A DNA stretch of 64,000 nucleotides from Nitrospirota bacterium (GCA_021789495.1 JAJYJM010000005.1:37424-101423); one strand, 5' to 3'. Shown: positions 37,127-45,616, counted from the first letter of the stretch. Made by a program: numbers and translations. The notes: generated by a model not told the origin, from the letters alone.

Positions 37127-38392
37127 TTAAGCCGCCTTCTCCGGGCAGGCCCTTCCATGTATATGCGCCAGGTATTCATGTCTGAAATATTTCAAGGTCG
37201 AGAGGATAAAGTTTGCGCAGCTCCCGCCCAGGCCGCAGAGCGAAGTCTCCTGGACACCCTCTCCCAATTCCCGCATAAGCTCCAGGTCGGATTCCCTGCC
37301 GCCCCCGTCCGTTATCCTCTCAAGTATCTCGTGCATCCGCTTCGTCCCTTCCCGGCACGGAGTACACTTCCCGCAGGATTCATGCGCAAAAAACTTCGCG
37401 GACCGCTTCGCCGCATGTACCATGCAGACGTCCTCGTCCATTACTATAACCCCGCCGGAACCCATCGAACTCCCGGCGGCGGCAAGGTCGTCCACGTCCA
37501 TCCTTACGTCCAGACGCTCTCTCGTCAACAGAGAGGTGGATATTCCGCCCGGCAATACCGCCTTCAGTTTTTTGCCGGCCCTCATGCCGCCGCCATACCT
37601 GTATATCAGTGTGTGCAGTGTAATCCCGGTCGGCAATTCATACAGTCCGGGGCGCCTTATATTACCACTCAAGCAGAAAATCTTCGGCCCCGGATGTTTC
37701 GGAGAGCCTATGGAGGCGAACCACTCCGCCCCCCTCTCGATTATATGCGGCACATTTACAAGCGTCTCCACGTTATTCACGACGGTCGGCATGGAAAACA
37801 AGCCTTCTACTGCGGGATAAGGCGGTTTCGAGCGGCAATGCCCCCCGCTTCCTTCGATGGACTCGATAAGCGCGGAGTCCTCTCCGCATACATATGCGCC
37901 CGCGCCGCGATATACCTTCAGGTAAAAATTGTTTCCGCTCCCCAGGATGTTGCTTCCGAGGCGGCCTCTTTCCTCGGCCTGCCTTATCGCGGCCTCCAAT
38001 ATCCTTGCCCCTTCCGTATATTCGCCCCGGATGTATATGTAGCCGTACTGAGCACCGATGGCATATGCGGCAATCAACATGCCTTCTATCAGCATGTGCG
38101 GGTCTTTTTCGAGGAAAAAGCGGTCCTTGAATGTGCCCGGCTCGCCTTCGTCTGCGTTGGCAATCAAATATTTTGGGAACTTGTTCACCTCGACGCAGGA
38201 CTGCCATTTCTTCCCGGCGGGATACCATGCCCCGCCCCGGCCTCCCAGCCCGGACTTTATTACCTCTTCCGTGACCTCCGTCGGGAACATGGAATACGCC
38301 TTCTTAAGCGCGTTATATCCCCCTGACGAGACATAGACGTCCATATCCCGGCTGTTGGGAGTGTTTATGTTCTTTAAGAGCACCTGTTTCAT
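37127..38392 (-). CDS. NuoF-like NAD(H)/FMN subunit of formate dehydrogenase
   Basis: Motifs GLGGRGGAWYPAGKKW (FMN/NADH-binding Gly loop), ANADEGEPGTFKDR and ESCGKCTPCREGTKRM ([4Fe-4S]) identify the NuoF/HoxF/FdsB flavoprotein. It lacks the N-terminal thioredoxin-like extension of some homologues. It carries electrons between the Fe-S chain and NAD. It overlaps the NuoE-like gene by four bases. Confidence 0.93.
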   Translation of the reverse strand: MKQVLLKNINTPNSRDMDVYVSSGGYNALKKAYSMFPTEVTEEVIKSGLGGRGGAWYPAGKKWQSCVEVNKFPKYLIANADEGEPGTFKDRFFLEKDPHMLIEGMLIAAYAIGAQYGYIYIRGEYTEGARILEAAIRQAEERGRLGSNILGSGNNFYLKVYRGAGAYVCGEDSALIESIEGSGGHCRSKPPYPAVEGLFSMPTVVNNVETLVNVPHIIERGAEWFASIGSPKHPGPKIFCLSGNIRRPGLYELPTGITLHTLIYRYGGGMRAGKKLKAVLPGGISTSLLTRERLDVRMDVDDLAAAGSSMGSGGVIVMDEDVCMVHAAKRSAKFFAHESCGKCTPCREGTKRMHEILERITDGGGRESDLELMRELGEGVQETSLCGLGGSCANFILSTLKYFRHEYLAHIHGRACPEKAA

Positions 38393-38928
38393 TTATACCT
38401 CGCCAGTATCCTTTCTATCTTCCTGGGAGTCAGATTGTAATAAGAATCGTCGTTTACCGTCATCGCCGGCCCCCTGCCGCATGAGCCGATGCACTCGGAT
38501 TCGATTATGGTATATCTGCCGTCCAGGCTGGTATTTTCTTTTGTTATATTAAGCTTAGCACGTAAAAATTCAAGAAGGCTCTCCACTCCGTTCACATGGC
38601 AGGCCATATTCGTACAGAGCCTGATGACGTTTCGCCCCCGAGGAACAAGAGAGAGCTGGTCGTAAAACGTCGCCACTCCGTAAAGGTGGGCCGGGGTGGT
38701 TTTAAGCCTCTTCGCAAGTTCAAATACCGCCTCTTTCGGTATATATCCATAGGCTTCCTGAGTGCGCCGAAGGACAGGGAGTATCGCATCGCGCGAACTC
38801 GCGTCAATCCCCTTAAGGATAACGTTAATCAGAGACAAATCCACGCCGGGGTTGTGTTTATCATGCGGCCCATGCGGCCTTTCCCCGCGCCCTTTCCCTG
38901 GCTTCTTAAGCTCCGCAACGCCTTTCAT
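38389..38928 (-). CDS. NuoE-like [2Fe-2S] subunit of formate dehydrogenase
   Basis: A helical N-terminal half (ILPVLRRTQEAYGYIPKEAV) and a thioredoxin-like [2Fe-2S] domain with CTNMACHVNG and SECIGSCGRGPAMTVND give the four cysteines of NuoE/FdsG. ATG 38928 is preferred (AAGGCAGG upstream, family-like length); a start at 38982 would add 18 atypical residues. First gene of the operon. Confidence 0.92.
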   Translation of the reverse strand: MKGVAELKKPGKGRGERPHGPHDKHNPGVDLSLINVILKGIDASSRDAILPVLRRTQEAYGYIPKEAVFELAKRLKTTPAHLYGVATFYDQLSLVPRGRNVIRLCTNMACHVNGVESLLEFLRAKLNITKENTSLDGRYTIIESECIGSCGRGPAMTVNDDSYYNLTPRKIERILARYK

Positions 38929-38962
38929 GCCTATAGCCTGCCTTTCCGACCTTATATTGGTA

Positions 38963-38992
38963 ATTTTAGCATAAATTCGCAATAATTCTCAA
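38963..38992 (-). promoter_or_regulatory. Promoter of the formate dehydrogenase operon
   Basis: TTGAGA (38987-38992) and TAAAAT (38963-38968) with an 18-base spacer on the minus strand, about 35 bases before the gene. Confidence 0.55.
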
Positions 38993-39087
38993 TAGATTAA
39001 AGTATTTTAATAGAACCGAAAGTATTACCGATGGAATGGCGAAAGCGCATTTTCAATTAATCCCCGCGCTTTTTTAGAAAATATGGC

Positions 39088-39117
39088 TTGACAGGAAGTC
39101 TTGGCTTTCTGTATAGT
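39088..39117 (+). promoter_or_regulatory. Promoter of tRNA-Glu
   Basis: TTGACA (39088-39093) and TATAGT (39112-39117) with an 18-base spacer. The tRNA begins 38 bases later. Confidence 0.8.
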
Positions 39118-39127
39118 TGCGAGCACG

Positions 39128-39147
39128 TTTGTCGACCGGCTTCGGCC
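39128..39147. repeat. Backbone mini-repeat in the tRNA-Glu leader
   Basis: GTCGACCGGCTTCGGCC is the right half plus flank of the chromosomal palindromic motif, here non-coding, between the tRNA promoter and the tRNA. It is the last copy seen before the island. Confidence 0.6.
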
Positions 39148-39154
39148 AAAATCC

Positions 39155-39232
39155 GTCCCCCTCGTCTAGCCAGGCCCAGGACACCGCCCTTTCACGGCGG
39201 CGACGGGGGTTCAAATCCCCCGGGGGACGCCA
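39155..39232 (+). tRNA. tRNA-Glu (anticodon TTC), integration target
   Basis: Acceptor GTCCCCC pairs with GGGGGAC, followed by discriminator G and CCA. The anticodon loop CTTTCAC sits in the CCGCC/GGCGG stem, anticodon TTC. The T loop is GTTCAAATC. The gene is intact up to its CCA, and a tyrosine integrase follows within 70 bases, the usual layout when an element has inserted at the tRNA 3' end. Confidence 0.97.
39208..39232 (+). other. Probable attachment site (3' end of tRNA-Glu)
   Basis: The T-arm and acceptor 3' part of tRNA genes is the common core for tyrosine integrases encoded next door. No second copy of this stretch was seen in the rest of the window, so the exact core and the other end are unknown. 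Confidence 0.45.
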
Positions 39233-39240
39233 AAGAAATC

Positions 39241-39280
39241 AAGGGGTTATCGCAAACGCGATAACCCCTTCTTGTTTTTG
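39241..39280 (+). terminator. Terminator of tRNA-Glu
   Basis: AAGGGGTTATCGC and GCGATAACCCCTT form a 13-bp stem with a four-base loop, followed by CTTGTTTTTG. Confidence 0.9.
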
Positions 39281-39357
39281 GTGTCCAAATAGTGTCCATC
39301 AGACTACTGGAACCGGAACTTCACTGCCTGATGCTTGGCCTACCAATATAGTGTCCA
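39281..39357. repeat. Three GTGTCCA direct repeats at the integrase 3' end
   Basis: GTGTCCA occurs at 39281, 39292 and 39351, the last two in the context ATAGTGTCCA. Short direct repeats beside the core site resemble arm-type integrase binding sites. Confidence 0.4.
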
Positions 39358-40339
39358 ATGTCTTCACAGCCTGGTTCAAATAGGCGTCAGAAAGATGCGC
39401 ATACCGGCTTGTCATGCGAGGATCCTTATGTCCTAAAAGATGCTGTATTGTCCTTTGGTTAAAACCCGCCATCGTGAGATGAGAGGCAAAAGTATGTCTC
39501 AAGTCATGGAAGCGGAAATGAACGACTCCCGCGCGTTTACAGGCCCTCCGAAAGGCTATGCTCACCTTGTCGCCGGAAATGTCCGGAAAGAGCTTGTCCG
39601 TATCTTCAGAATGCAAAAGTTTTTTCAATACGGTCAATAGCGTATCATTGACAGGTATAATGCGGCGCTCGTTGGTCTTCGTCTTATTCAAGATAATGAT
39701 CCTGTTGGGAAAATCGATGTTGCGCCACCGCAACGCAAGGATTTCACCCCGCCGCATACCCGTATGGAGCGCAATCTGGACAATTGCCAAAAGCGCCTTA
39801 TTCCGGCTACAGGCGGTTAATAGAGCAGAAAGCTCCTGCATATTCAGATACCGGACCCTTCCGGGAGGCTCTTTTAATTGTTTCATGCCTTGAAGTGGGT
39901 TTGTTTTCAAATAGTTCCAACGGACTGCTTGATTCAGCATGGCCTTCAGCAGGTTCGTCTCTTTATTAATCGTTGCCGGGTTTGCGCCTTCAGTCAACCG
40001 CTTGGCCCGGTAGCGTTCCCCGGCATCGAGCGTAATCTCGAAAAGATACTTTTCGCCGAATTGAGGAAGTAGATGTTTTTGGATAATGCCTTCGTCTCTT
40101 TCAAGGGATGTAGAGGATTTGATTGTTTTGGCATAATCAAGATAGCGTTTGCCAAAATCGTGAAAAGTTATCTTCCGGTCTTCAGCGATGCCCAAGAAGT
40201 CCTTTTTCACGATTTTTACCTGGACATCTTTTAAGACCTGTTCCGCTAACTTTTTGGAAGGGCCGACTTTTCTCCTTTTGCGTTTCCCATGGAGATAGTA
40301 GTCAATGTACCAATTCTTTCCCTTTTGATAGACTCCCAT
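39299..40339 (-). CDS. Tyrosine-type site-specific integrase
   Basis: An AP2-like arm-binding N-terminus (GVYQKGKNWYIDYYLHGKR), a SAM-like core-binding domain and the catalytic domain with Arg in HTGMRRGEIL, HDLRHTFASH and the nucleophile Tyr in DPRMTSRYAHLSD. ATG 40339 has AGGAGG eight bases upstream and is preferred over 40390, which would overlap the upstream ATPase gene. It is transcribed toward the tRNA-Glu attachment site and lies 30 bases after the ATPase/HTH gene, whose excisionase-like tail may be functionally linked. Confidence 0.95.
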   Translation of the reverse strand: MGVYQKGKNWYIDYYLHGKRKRRKVGPSKKLAEQVLKDVQVKIVKKDFLGIAEDRKITFHDFGKRYLDYAKTIKSSTSLERDEGIIQKHLLPQFGEKYLFEITLDAGERYRAKRLTEGANPATINKETNLLKAMLNQAVRWNYLKTNPLQGMKQLKEPPGRVRYLNMQELSALLTACSRNKALLAIVQIALHTGMRRGEILALRWRNIDFPNRIIILNKTKTNERRIIPVNDTLLTVLKKLLHSEDTDKLFPDISGDKVSIAFRRACKRAGVVHFRFHDLRHTFASHLTMAGFNQRTIQHLLGHKDPRMTSRYAHLSDAYLNQAVKTLDTILVGQASGSEVPVPVV

Positions 40340-40368
40340 TACGTGCCTCCTTGCAGGCTGGCCTGCGA

Positions 40369-42780
40369 TTACAGATTCACTCCTTTCCATTCTTTTTGCC
40401 TACGTTGGTTAAGCCATTCTTCCAGATCCCCCTTCCGGAACTTCACCAGCCGTCCGACCTTGATATATGGGACCTTGTTTTGGATCACCCATTCATATAG
40501 GGTGTTCTTACTGATTCCCAAGAATTCTGAAGCCTCTTTCGTATCCATCAACTGTTTCTCTTTTGGAATACGCTCAGAAACAACGCCTTTTTCAGAAACA
40601 ATGCCTGTGGGAGTCACCCTATACAGGAAATCCTTTACCTCGGACGGCAGGCAAAACCTGATTCTTTCCCGCTCTCTCACCGTAAAAGTCTTTTTGGCTT
40701 CAGTCTTAAATATAGACAGCCGATTGCCATCGGAAGAGACTGAGACGACATAATCATAACCCGCCTCCAGACATTTCCGGATATTCTGCATCTCATAACC
40801 AACCTTGGACATGGCCGAAATCTCGATCGCAATCCTCACGTCATCCCGCCTCAACCCCACATCCACCGTCTCCAGCGACCGGGGAATCCGCTCTTCGATA
40901 GCAGCCTTCCACCCGTACAGCTCCGCCTGTTCTTTTATCATTTTTTGCAGATGCTTATGGGAATCCCCTCCCTTGCCTGCCAAAGCGGATTCTTTGACGG
41001 CTAAAACGCTCCTGCTTTTAAGGGCGAGGATTTTAGCCAGGCGTCCTCCGATTCCTTCCCTGGTCTCTTGTTGGGCAAGAAGCCCCTTTTCGATCAGACC
41101 TTCTTTAAGCCTGTCTCCCTTATACCCGCTCAGCCCAAGCTCCTTGTATATTTTGGTCACGAACATTCCGGGATGCAGCGAGACGAATTCAAGGAAAGCC
41201 CGCTCATCCTCTGACAGTTCTTCCTCCGCAGGTAAAGCCTTCTCCGGCTTTTCCAATCGAACAGGTTCAGGCGCTGGGACCTGTTTCTCAGCCTTCTCCG
41301 GCTGTTCCGATTGGGCCGGTTCAGGCACGGAAACGTGTTTCTTCACTTTTCCCGGTTTTCTTCTTTCAATCTCTTCATCAAAATCTTTTTGCCTTTGTTG
41401 AGCAAGCAGGGTCAACTCCTTCCGGGACACCATGTACTTTATGCCAAGTTGTGGACTTCCTCCGCCGGTTCTTTCGCCTTCCCATGGAGAATCGACCTCA
41501 AGCGCCTGGAGCGCTATTATCCCGCCCTCTATTTTGTGTTTCACAAAGAAGCATCGCGGAGGCAGGGTCTGAAGGTCGTCAACTTTATGTTCCCATTTCT
41601 CATTAGCCTCCAGGGTGGAGTATTCAAAAGCCTCTTTCGAGAGGATAGAGGCATCCTGGTGGCTTACCCTGAAATATACCTGGATCCCGGCGTTCCCCAA
41701 GATGAGACTTCTCAGTTCACCGGATATTTGGACCAAAGTCTGGTGCGCCATTATCAGAGATAAGCCGTATTTTCTGGCCTCTGACAAGATAACCATGAAC
41801 GATTCACTGGCAAAGTTTTGGAATTCATCTATATAGAGATAGAAGGGAGTCCTTTGATTGGCCGGTACGTTCGCTCTTCCAAAAGCCGCCATCTGGATTT
41901 TGGCCATAATGAGCGACCCCAGAAGGTCGGCGGCATCTTTGAGACGTCCCCTGTCCAGCTTAACGAGCAAAATTTTTCCGGTGTCCATCGCCTCTCTGAT
42001 ATTGAAAGAACTTTTCGTGGACGAGGCGAACATCTGCCTTATTCTTTCATCTGAGAAGAAGGCATTTATCTTGTTCATTACCGGGTCGATCCAGGCTATC
42101 TGGCTCTTATCGGTCATGGTGTCGAACCTTTGGAAATAATCCCTGGCAATGGAATGGCTGACGTTCTCAAGGACAAGCTTCCTGAAATCCCTTCGCATCA
42201 GGAAGCGCGGCAGTTCGGTCAAGGTCAATTCGGCCTCTCCCAGGGCTATCAGGGAATTCCTCAAAAGGTCTTCCATGCGGACACCCCAGGAGTCGGACCA
42301 TATTTTACGGAAGGCGCTGATAAGCTCATTGACTTGTTCCGAGATTGAAACGTCCGGTAATTTTTCGAGGGGGTTGAAGGTAACGGTAAAATCAGGATCG
42401 GTGGGATCGACAATAATTATCCTGTCGGTTACGTCTTCATTTCCGGCGTGATAATAATCTATAAAGCCCTTTATGTCCTCAACCAAATCCCCGTGCGGGT
42501 CGATGGCTCCAAAACCGTTTCCATTTTCTATATCCTGGCGTATGAGAGACTCAAGGAATTTGGTCTTGCCGGAACCGGTCGCCCCTATGACATAAAAATG
42601 GGTAGCCCTGTCCGCTTCGGCAAGTCTGGCCAGTTGGATGTCTTCTTTGTTTTCGGACCAATACCATCCCAGATCGATGGTCCTGACGGAAGGGTCGAGT
42701 TCAGGCGGCGCTACGGTGCCGGTTTTTTGGGGTTCAGGCTGTTTGTACTTATCTCCGAAAAACCACGTCAGCAAACTCAT
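40369..42780 (-). CDS. VirD4/HerA-like ATPase fused to a nuclease-like domain and an excisionase-type HTH
   Basis: Residues about 60-440 form a TraG/VirD4-type ATPase: P-loop GATGSGKTKF, DPHGDLVEDI, Walker B LYIDEFQNF and SLIMAHQTL. A Pro/Glu-rich linker (about 470-520) and a winged-helix-like segment follow. Residues about 630-715 look like a PD-(D/E)XK-type domain (VDVGLRRDDVRIAIEIS...KCLEAGYDYVVSVS). The last 59 residues are a MerR/excisionase HTH (TKEASEFLGISKNTLYEWV; VGRLVKFRKGDLEEWL), with an in-frame ATG at 40548 that could also make it separately. There is no N-terminal membrane anchor; the upstream coupled gene supplies one. Likely DNA pumping or processing for the element; no relaxase is present. 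Confidence 0.8.
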   Translation of the reverse strand: MSLLTWFFGDKYKQPEPQKTGTVAPPELDPSVRTIDLGWYWSENKEDIQLARLAEADRATHFYVIGATGSGKTKFLESLIRQDIENGNGFGAIDPHGDLVEDIKGFIDYYHAGNEDVTDRIIIVDPTDPDFTVTFNPLEKLPDVSISEQVNELISAFRKIWSDSWGVRMEDLLRNSLIALGEAELTLTELPRFLMRRDFRKLVLENVSHSIARDYFQRFDTMTDKSQIAWIDPVMNKINAFFSDERIRQMFASSTKSSFNIREAMDTGKILLVKLDRGRLKDAADLLGSLIMAKIQMAAFGRANVPANQRTPFYLYIDEFQNFASESFMVILSEARKYGLSLIMAHQTLVQISGELRSLILGNAGIQVYFRVSHQDASILSKEAFEYSTLEANEKWEHKVDDLQTLPPRCFFVKHKIEGGIIALQALEVDSPWEGERTGGGSPQLGIKYMVSRKELTLLAQQRQKDFDEEIERRKPGKVKKHVSVPEPAQSEQPEKAEKQVPAPEPVRLEKPEKALPAEEELSEDERAFLEFVSLHPGMFVTKIYKELGLSGYKGDRLKEGLIEKGLLAQQETREGIGGRLAKILALKSRSVLAVKESALAGKGGDSHKHLQKMIKEQAELYGWKAAIEERIPRSLETVDVGLRRDDVRIAIEISAMSKVGYEMQNIRKCLEAGYDYVVSVSSDGNRLSIFKTEAKKTFTVRERERIRFCLPSEVKDFLYRVTPTGIVSEKGVVSERIPKEKQLMDTKEASEFLGISKNTLYEWVIQNKVPYIKVGRLVKFRKGDLEEWLNQRRQKEWKGVNL

Positions 42781-43427
42781 GAGATCCCCAGGAAACCTCT
42801 GGACTTTCTTTCGAGTTTACTCGGGTCTTGATTCAGGGAAATCATCAGTTTATCGACCGCTTTTTGCATACACCGGTGCGCGTTCGTCGTATACGCCCCC
42901 AGATCCTGCTGGTCGAAGAGGTCAAGGTCGCTTAAGCGATGCGGGATGATGTTTACATACGGGATCAAAGACGCGACCGACTGCCAAAGGCTTGGCTTGT
43001 AGGTCAAGAACCAGGACACGTCCAGATTGTTACCGTAGTCCCTGGCACACATGTAAATCTGATACGGTCTAAGCCTGGATGCCTGCTCGATGATGATGAG
43101 AAACTTTCTCTTTTTGCCCATCATGCCCGCTACAAAGCCGGGCGCGATTTCTTTATGCTCCATCCGAATATCGGGAGCCTTGCTTGCGACGATGAATTCC
43201 TCGGTATCGTGGAGTAATTGGTCGCCGTTACCCTGGGCGTTTTCTATGAGGGCGGCCCACGTGTCGCTCACCTGCTCTTTTCTGAGTACGCCGTCAGGAC
43301 CCAAGCCGAAATATAATGCGGCGGCTATCGTTACAAAGCCGATTATTATAAAGACCTTGCTGAAAATGCCCAGGATGATTAATACAAGACCTACCAATAT
43401 CAAAATCCAGATGAGCGGCTTTGACAT
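42777..43427 (-). CDS. Membrane protein coupled to the island ATPase
   Basis: Two adjacent N-terminal helices (IWILILVGLVLIILGIFS, FIIIGFVTIAAALYFGLG) precede a cytoplasmic domain of about 150 residues that I do not recognise. TAGGAG lies seven bases before ATG 43427. Its stop overlaps the ATPase start as ATGA, so it may serve as membrane anchor or partner of that ATPase. Confidence 0.7.
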   Translation of the reverse strand: MSKPLIWILILVGLVLIILGIFSKVFIIIGFVTIAAALYFGLGPDGVLRKEQVSDTWAALIENAQGNGDQLLHDTEEFIVASKAPDIRMEHKEIAPGFVAGMMGKKRKFLIIIEQASRLRPYQIYMCARDYGNNLDVSWFLTYKPSLWQSVASLIPYVNIIPHRLSDLDLFDQQDLGAYTTNAHRCMQKAVDKLMISLNQDPSKLERKSRGFLGIS

Positions 43428-43511
43428 TTGGAAACTCCTATTGTGGATTGCTACAACGTTTATTACTTCCAACTATTTAAAATGAAAAAAGCCTGTACTG
43501 ACCCCGGTTTG

Positions 43512-44300
43512 TCAAGCTGCAACTAAGAGAGTATTGTGGCTCTCGTTGAACTCGTTTTCAAATTGTCTGGGCGGTTTGTAGCCCAGGGTTGAGTGCAGGT
43601 ACTGCCCGTTGTAATATTCGATCCAGTTGTCCAGGTCTTTGACAAGTTCATTGTAGCTCATCCATTCCGTGAGCCAGAGGCACTCTTCCTTCATGGTGCG
43701 CATGAACCGCTCCGTGTCGGCGTTGCCCTTCGGGTTGTTGTAGCTCGTGAACGCCTGGTTGATGCCGAGCGTGCCGCACGCCTCCATGAAGCTTATGGAC
43801 GTTGGCTGACATCCGTTATCGGACATCAGGTTCAGCCCTTTGTCCCTCGCTCCGTCCGGGAACTGCTGGTTGACCGCCATGTCAAGCGCCGAGAGCCAGT
43901 CGGCGGACTTGCTCCTAAGCCCGGCCTGGTAGCCGACGACTTTCTTGGTGTACCAGTCCAGCACTATGACGATGTAAACCCAGCCGAGCCGCTCTACCAG
44001 GACCTTCGTCATGTCTATGCCCCACCATTCGTTAGGCCTTGCGGGGCGGGGCTTTGCGGACTCCGTGCGTTTTGCTTTAAGCTTCGTGCCCGGTGTAACA
44101 GTGAGACCGTGAAGCTGCATCAGCCGCTGCACCCGGTTCCTGCTGAACGAGAGCTTGTCTACAAAACGCAGGTGCGCCCATATACGCCGGTAGCCCCAAA
44201 ACGGATGGGCGGCCTTTATCTCTCGGATGCGCTCGACAAGCCCCTCGTTCCGAACGGCGACCTTTTCCGACGGTCTGCGAGGCGGCCTTACTCGCTTTTT
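43512..44300 (-). CDS. IS3-family transposase OrfB (DDE catalytic part)
   Basis: The rve-type core has Asp in EWWGIDMTKV, Asp in MSDNGCQPTS and Glu in NPKGNADTERFM, and the tail STLGYKPPRQFENE. It is normally made as an OrfAB fusion by -1 slippage at the A8 run around 44300; the open frame continues from there (HPFWGYRRIWAHLRF upstream of the first ATG at 44132). Confidence 0.93.
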   Translation of the reverse strand, partial: KKRVRPPRRPSEKVAVRNEGLVERIREIKAAHPFWGYRRIWAHLRFVDKLSFSRNRVQRLMQLHGLTVTPGTKLKAKRTESAKPRPARPNEWWGIDMTKVLVERLGWVYIVIVLDWYTKKVVGYQAGLRSKSADWLSALDMAVNQQFPDGARDKGLNLMSDNGCQPTSISFMEACGTLGINQAFTSYNNPKGNADTERFMRTMKEECLWLTEWMSYNELVKDLDNWIEYYNGQYLHSTLGYKPPRQFENEFNESHNTLLVAA

Positions 44301-44552
44301 TTTAACTCGTAGGTCAGCTCGCCAACAAGCCGCTTGAGCTTCCTGTTCTCGGCGTCGAGACGGGCCTCACGCTTGGTGGCCTGGCCGACCTCGAAGGCCA
44401 ACGGCGCGTTAGATAAAAACCGGTCGCGCCACTTGTAATACTGAGTCTGGCTTACCTGGATACTCGTTGCAGATGTCGGCAACGCTCCGGCCCTTCAGGC
44501 CCTCAAGAACGATTGCCGACTTGGTCTTTGCATCAAACTTGCGTCGCTGCAT
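44288..44552 (-). pseudogene. IS3-family OrfA with a one-base frameshift
   Basis: The start at 44552 gives MQRRKFDAKTKSAIVLEGL and the HTH segment SVADICNEY. The expected continuation QVSQTQYYKWRDRF lies in the next frame after one extra base near 44459. The remaining part through the leucine-zipper-like RLDAENRKLKRLVGEL is intact. Either the copy is dead or this is a sequencing error. Confidence 0.8.
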
Positions 44553-44626
44553 GGCTGGCGGTCTCCTTTCCTCCAGCCACATTCTACTATCTTAGTTCGG
44601 CCCTTGTCTATATGGGGGTCAGTATA

Positions 44627-44658
44627 AGCCCGCCTCGTTTTCAGGGGTGGGCTTTTTT
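44627..44658 (+). terminator. Terminator split by the IS
   Basis: AGCCCGCC pairs with GGGGTGGGCT, followed by TTTTTT on the plus strand. The left A tract that would be the T tract for leftward transcripts (AAAAAA, 43485-43490) is on the far side of the IS. Confidence 0.75.
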
Positions 44659-44822
44659 ATACTTGCCTTACCTATTGCTTCAGCCAACGTCTTACTCGGA
44701 GGCATTGCGTAGAACTTCCGGCCCTGATTCCTGACCAGATTAGTTTTTATCATTTTCGGGAAGAACAATCAACTATTATTTTTAAATCCAACGCCTTTAG
44801 TTCAAACAAATGGCCGCCATGT

Positions 44823-45527
44823 CTACATTAGCCCCGAATCTCTGAAACTGTAATATTTTTTTTGACCGATAATCAAATGATCATATACTTCAATGTCAAC
44901 CGCAGAAGCAGCTTTCATTAACATTTGGGTAATGTTTATATCAAAGGAAGAGGGCCTTACATTTCCGCTTGTATGATTATGTACGAAAATTAAAGCCGTA
45001 GCCCTATGATAAAGGGCCCTTTCAATTACTCTTCTCGGATAGACCGCCGCCTCATTTAAAGTGCCTTCCTGTAAAGTCTCTATCTCGATAATCTCATTCT
45101 GGATATTTAAAAAAACCACCCTGAACTGCTCATTCGATAAGCTAGCCATACTCATTTGGCAATATTTGATCAAATCCGGACCGCCTCGTATTGAATATTT
45201 TTTACAGGCTTTCTTTTTAAAATAATGAGATGGACAATCTTTTATTAATTTCAAAAGAATAGCGGTATCGGTATCCATCCCCGGAAAAGCAACCAGATTA
45301 TTCAAAGGCTCATCCAATATCTGCGGGAAATCGCCATATTGCGAAATAAGGTTATCGGCCAGATTCCTTATATCCCTCAAAGGCTTTGCATACAAGAGCA
45401 AAAGTTCCAATATTTCACGGTCCGTTAAATATTCAATGCCGAATTTGTAATATTTTCTCTTTAATTCTTTCGGATAACCATGCAGGCTCAACATCCTAAC
45501 CTTCATAAATTCATAGACCTCCTCCAT
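44823..45527 (-). CDS. RadC-like JAB-domain protein (first of two)
   Basis: An N-terminal RadC helix-hairpin-helix half (YLTDREILELLLLYAKPLRDI; LVAFPGM) precedes a JAB/MPN domain with the metal-binding HNHTSGNVRPSSFD and LIIGQKKYYSFRDSG. The usual HNHPSG has Thr for Pro. RadC-type proteins are common on mobile elements; a metal-dependent hydrolase role is expected but unproved. ATG 45527 with a G-rich ribosome site is preferred to the upstream 45635. Divergent from luxI. Confidence 0.85.
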   Translation of the reverse strand: MEEVYEFMKVRMLSLHGYPKELKRKYYKFGIEYLTDREILELLLLYAKPLRDIRNLADNLISQYGDFPQILDEPLNNLVAFPGMDTDTAILLKLIKDCPSHYFKKKACKKYSIRGGPDLIKYCQMSMASLSNEQFRVVFLNIQNEIIEIETLQEGTLNEAAVYPRRVIERALYHRATALIFVHNHTSGNVRPSSFDINITQMLMKAASAVDIEVYDHLIIGQKKYYSFRDSGLM

Positions 45528-45616
45528 AGAAATACCCCCCACTGTATCAGAAATGCGTTCCGGATGTCTCCTGGTAGAAATACTCAATGTATCTAAAAAA
45601 TATTTTTGCCATGATG

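Larger units (their letters stand above)
43494..44626 (-). mobile_element. IS3-family insertion sequence with 4-bp target duplication
   Basis: Ends TGTACTGACCCC and (inverted) TATACTGACCCC match over 11 of 12 bases. AGCC flanks both sides (43490-43493, 44627-44630). The two genes orfA and orfB overlap at an A8 slippage run as usual for IS3. It is inserted in a terminator hairpin. OrfA carries a one-base frameshift, so this copy may not move. Confidence 0.9.

Noticed and set aside
44661-44822. Possible gene remnant between the IS and RadC
   Set aside because: No frame shows family-like sequence; the stretch appears to be plain AT-rich spacer.
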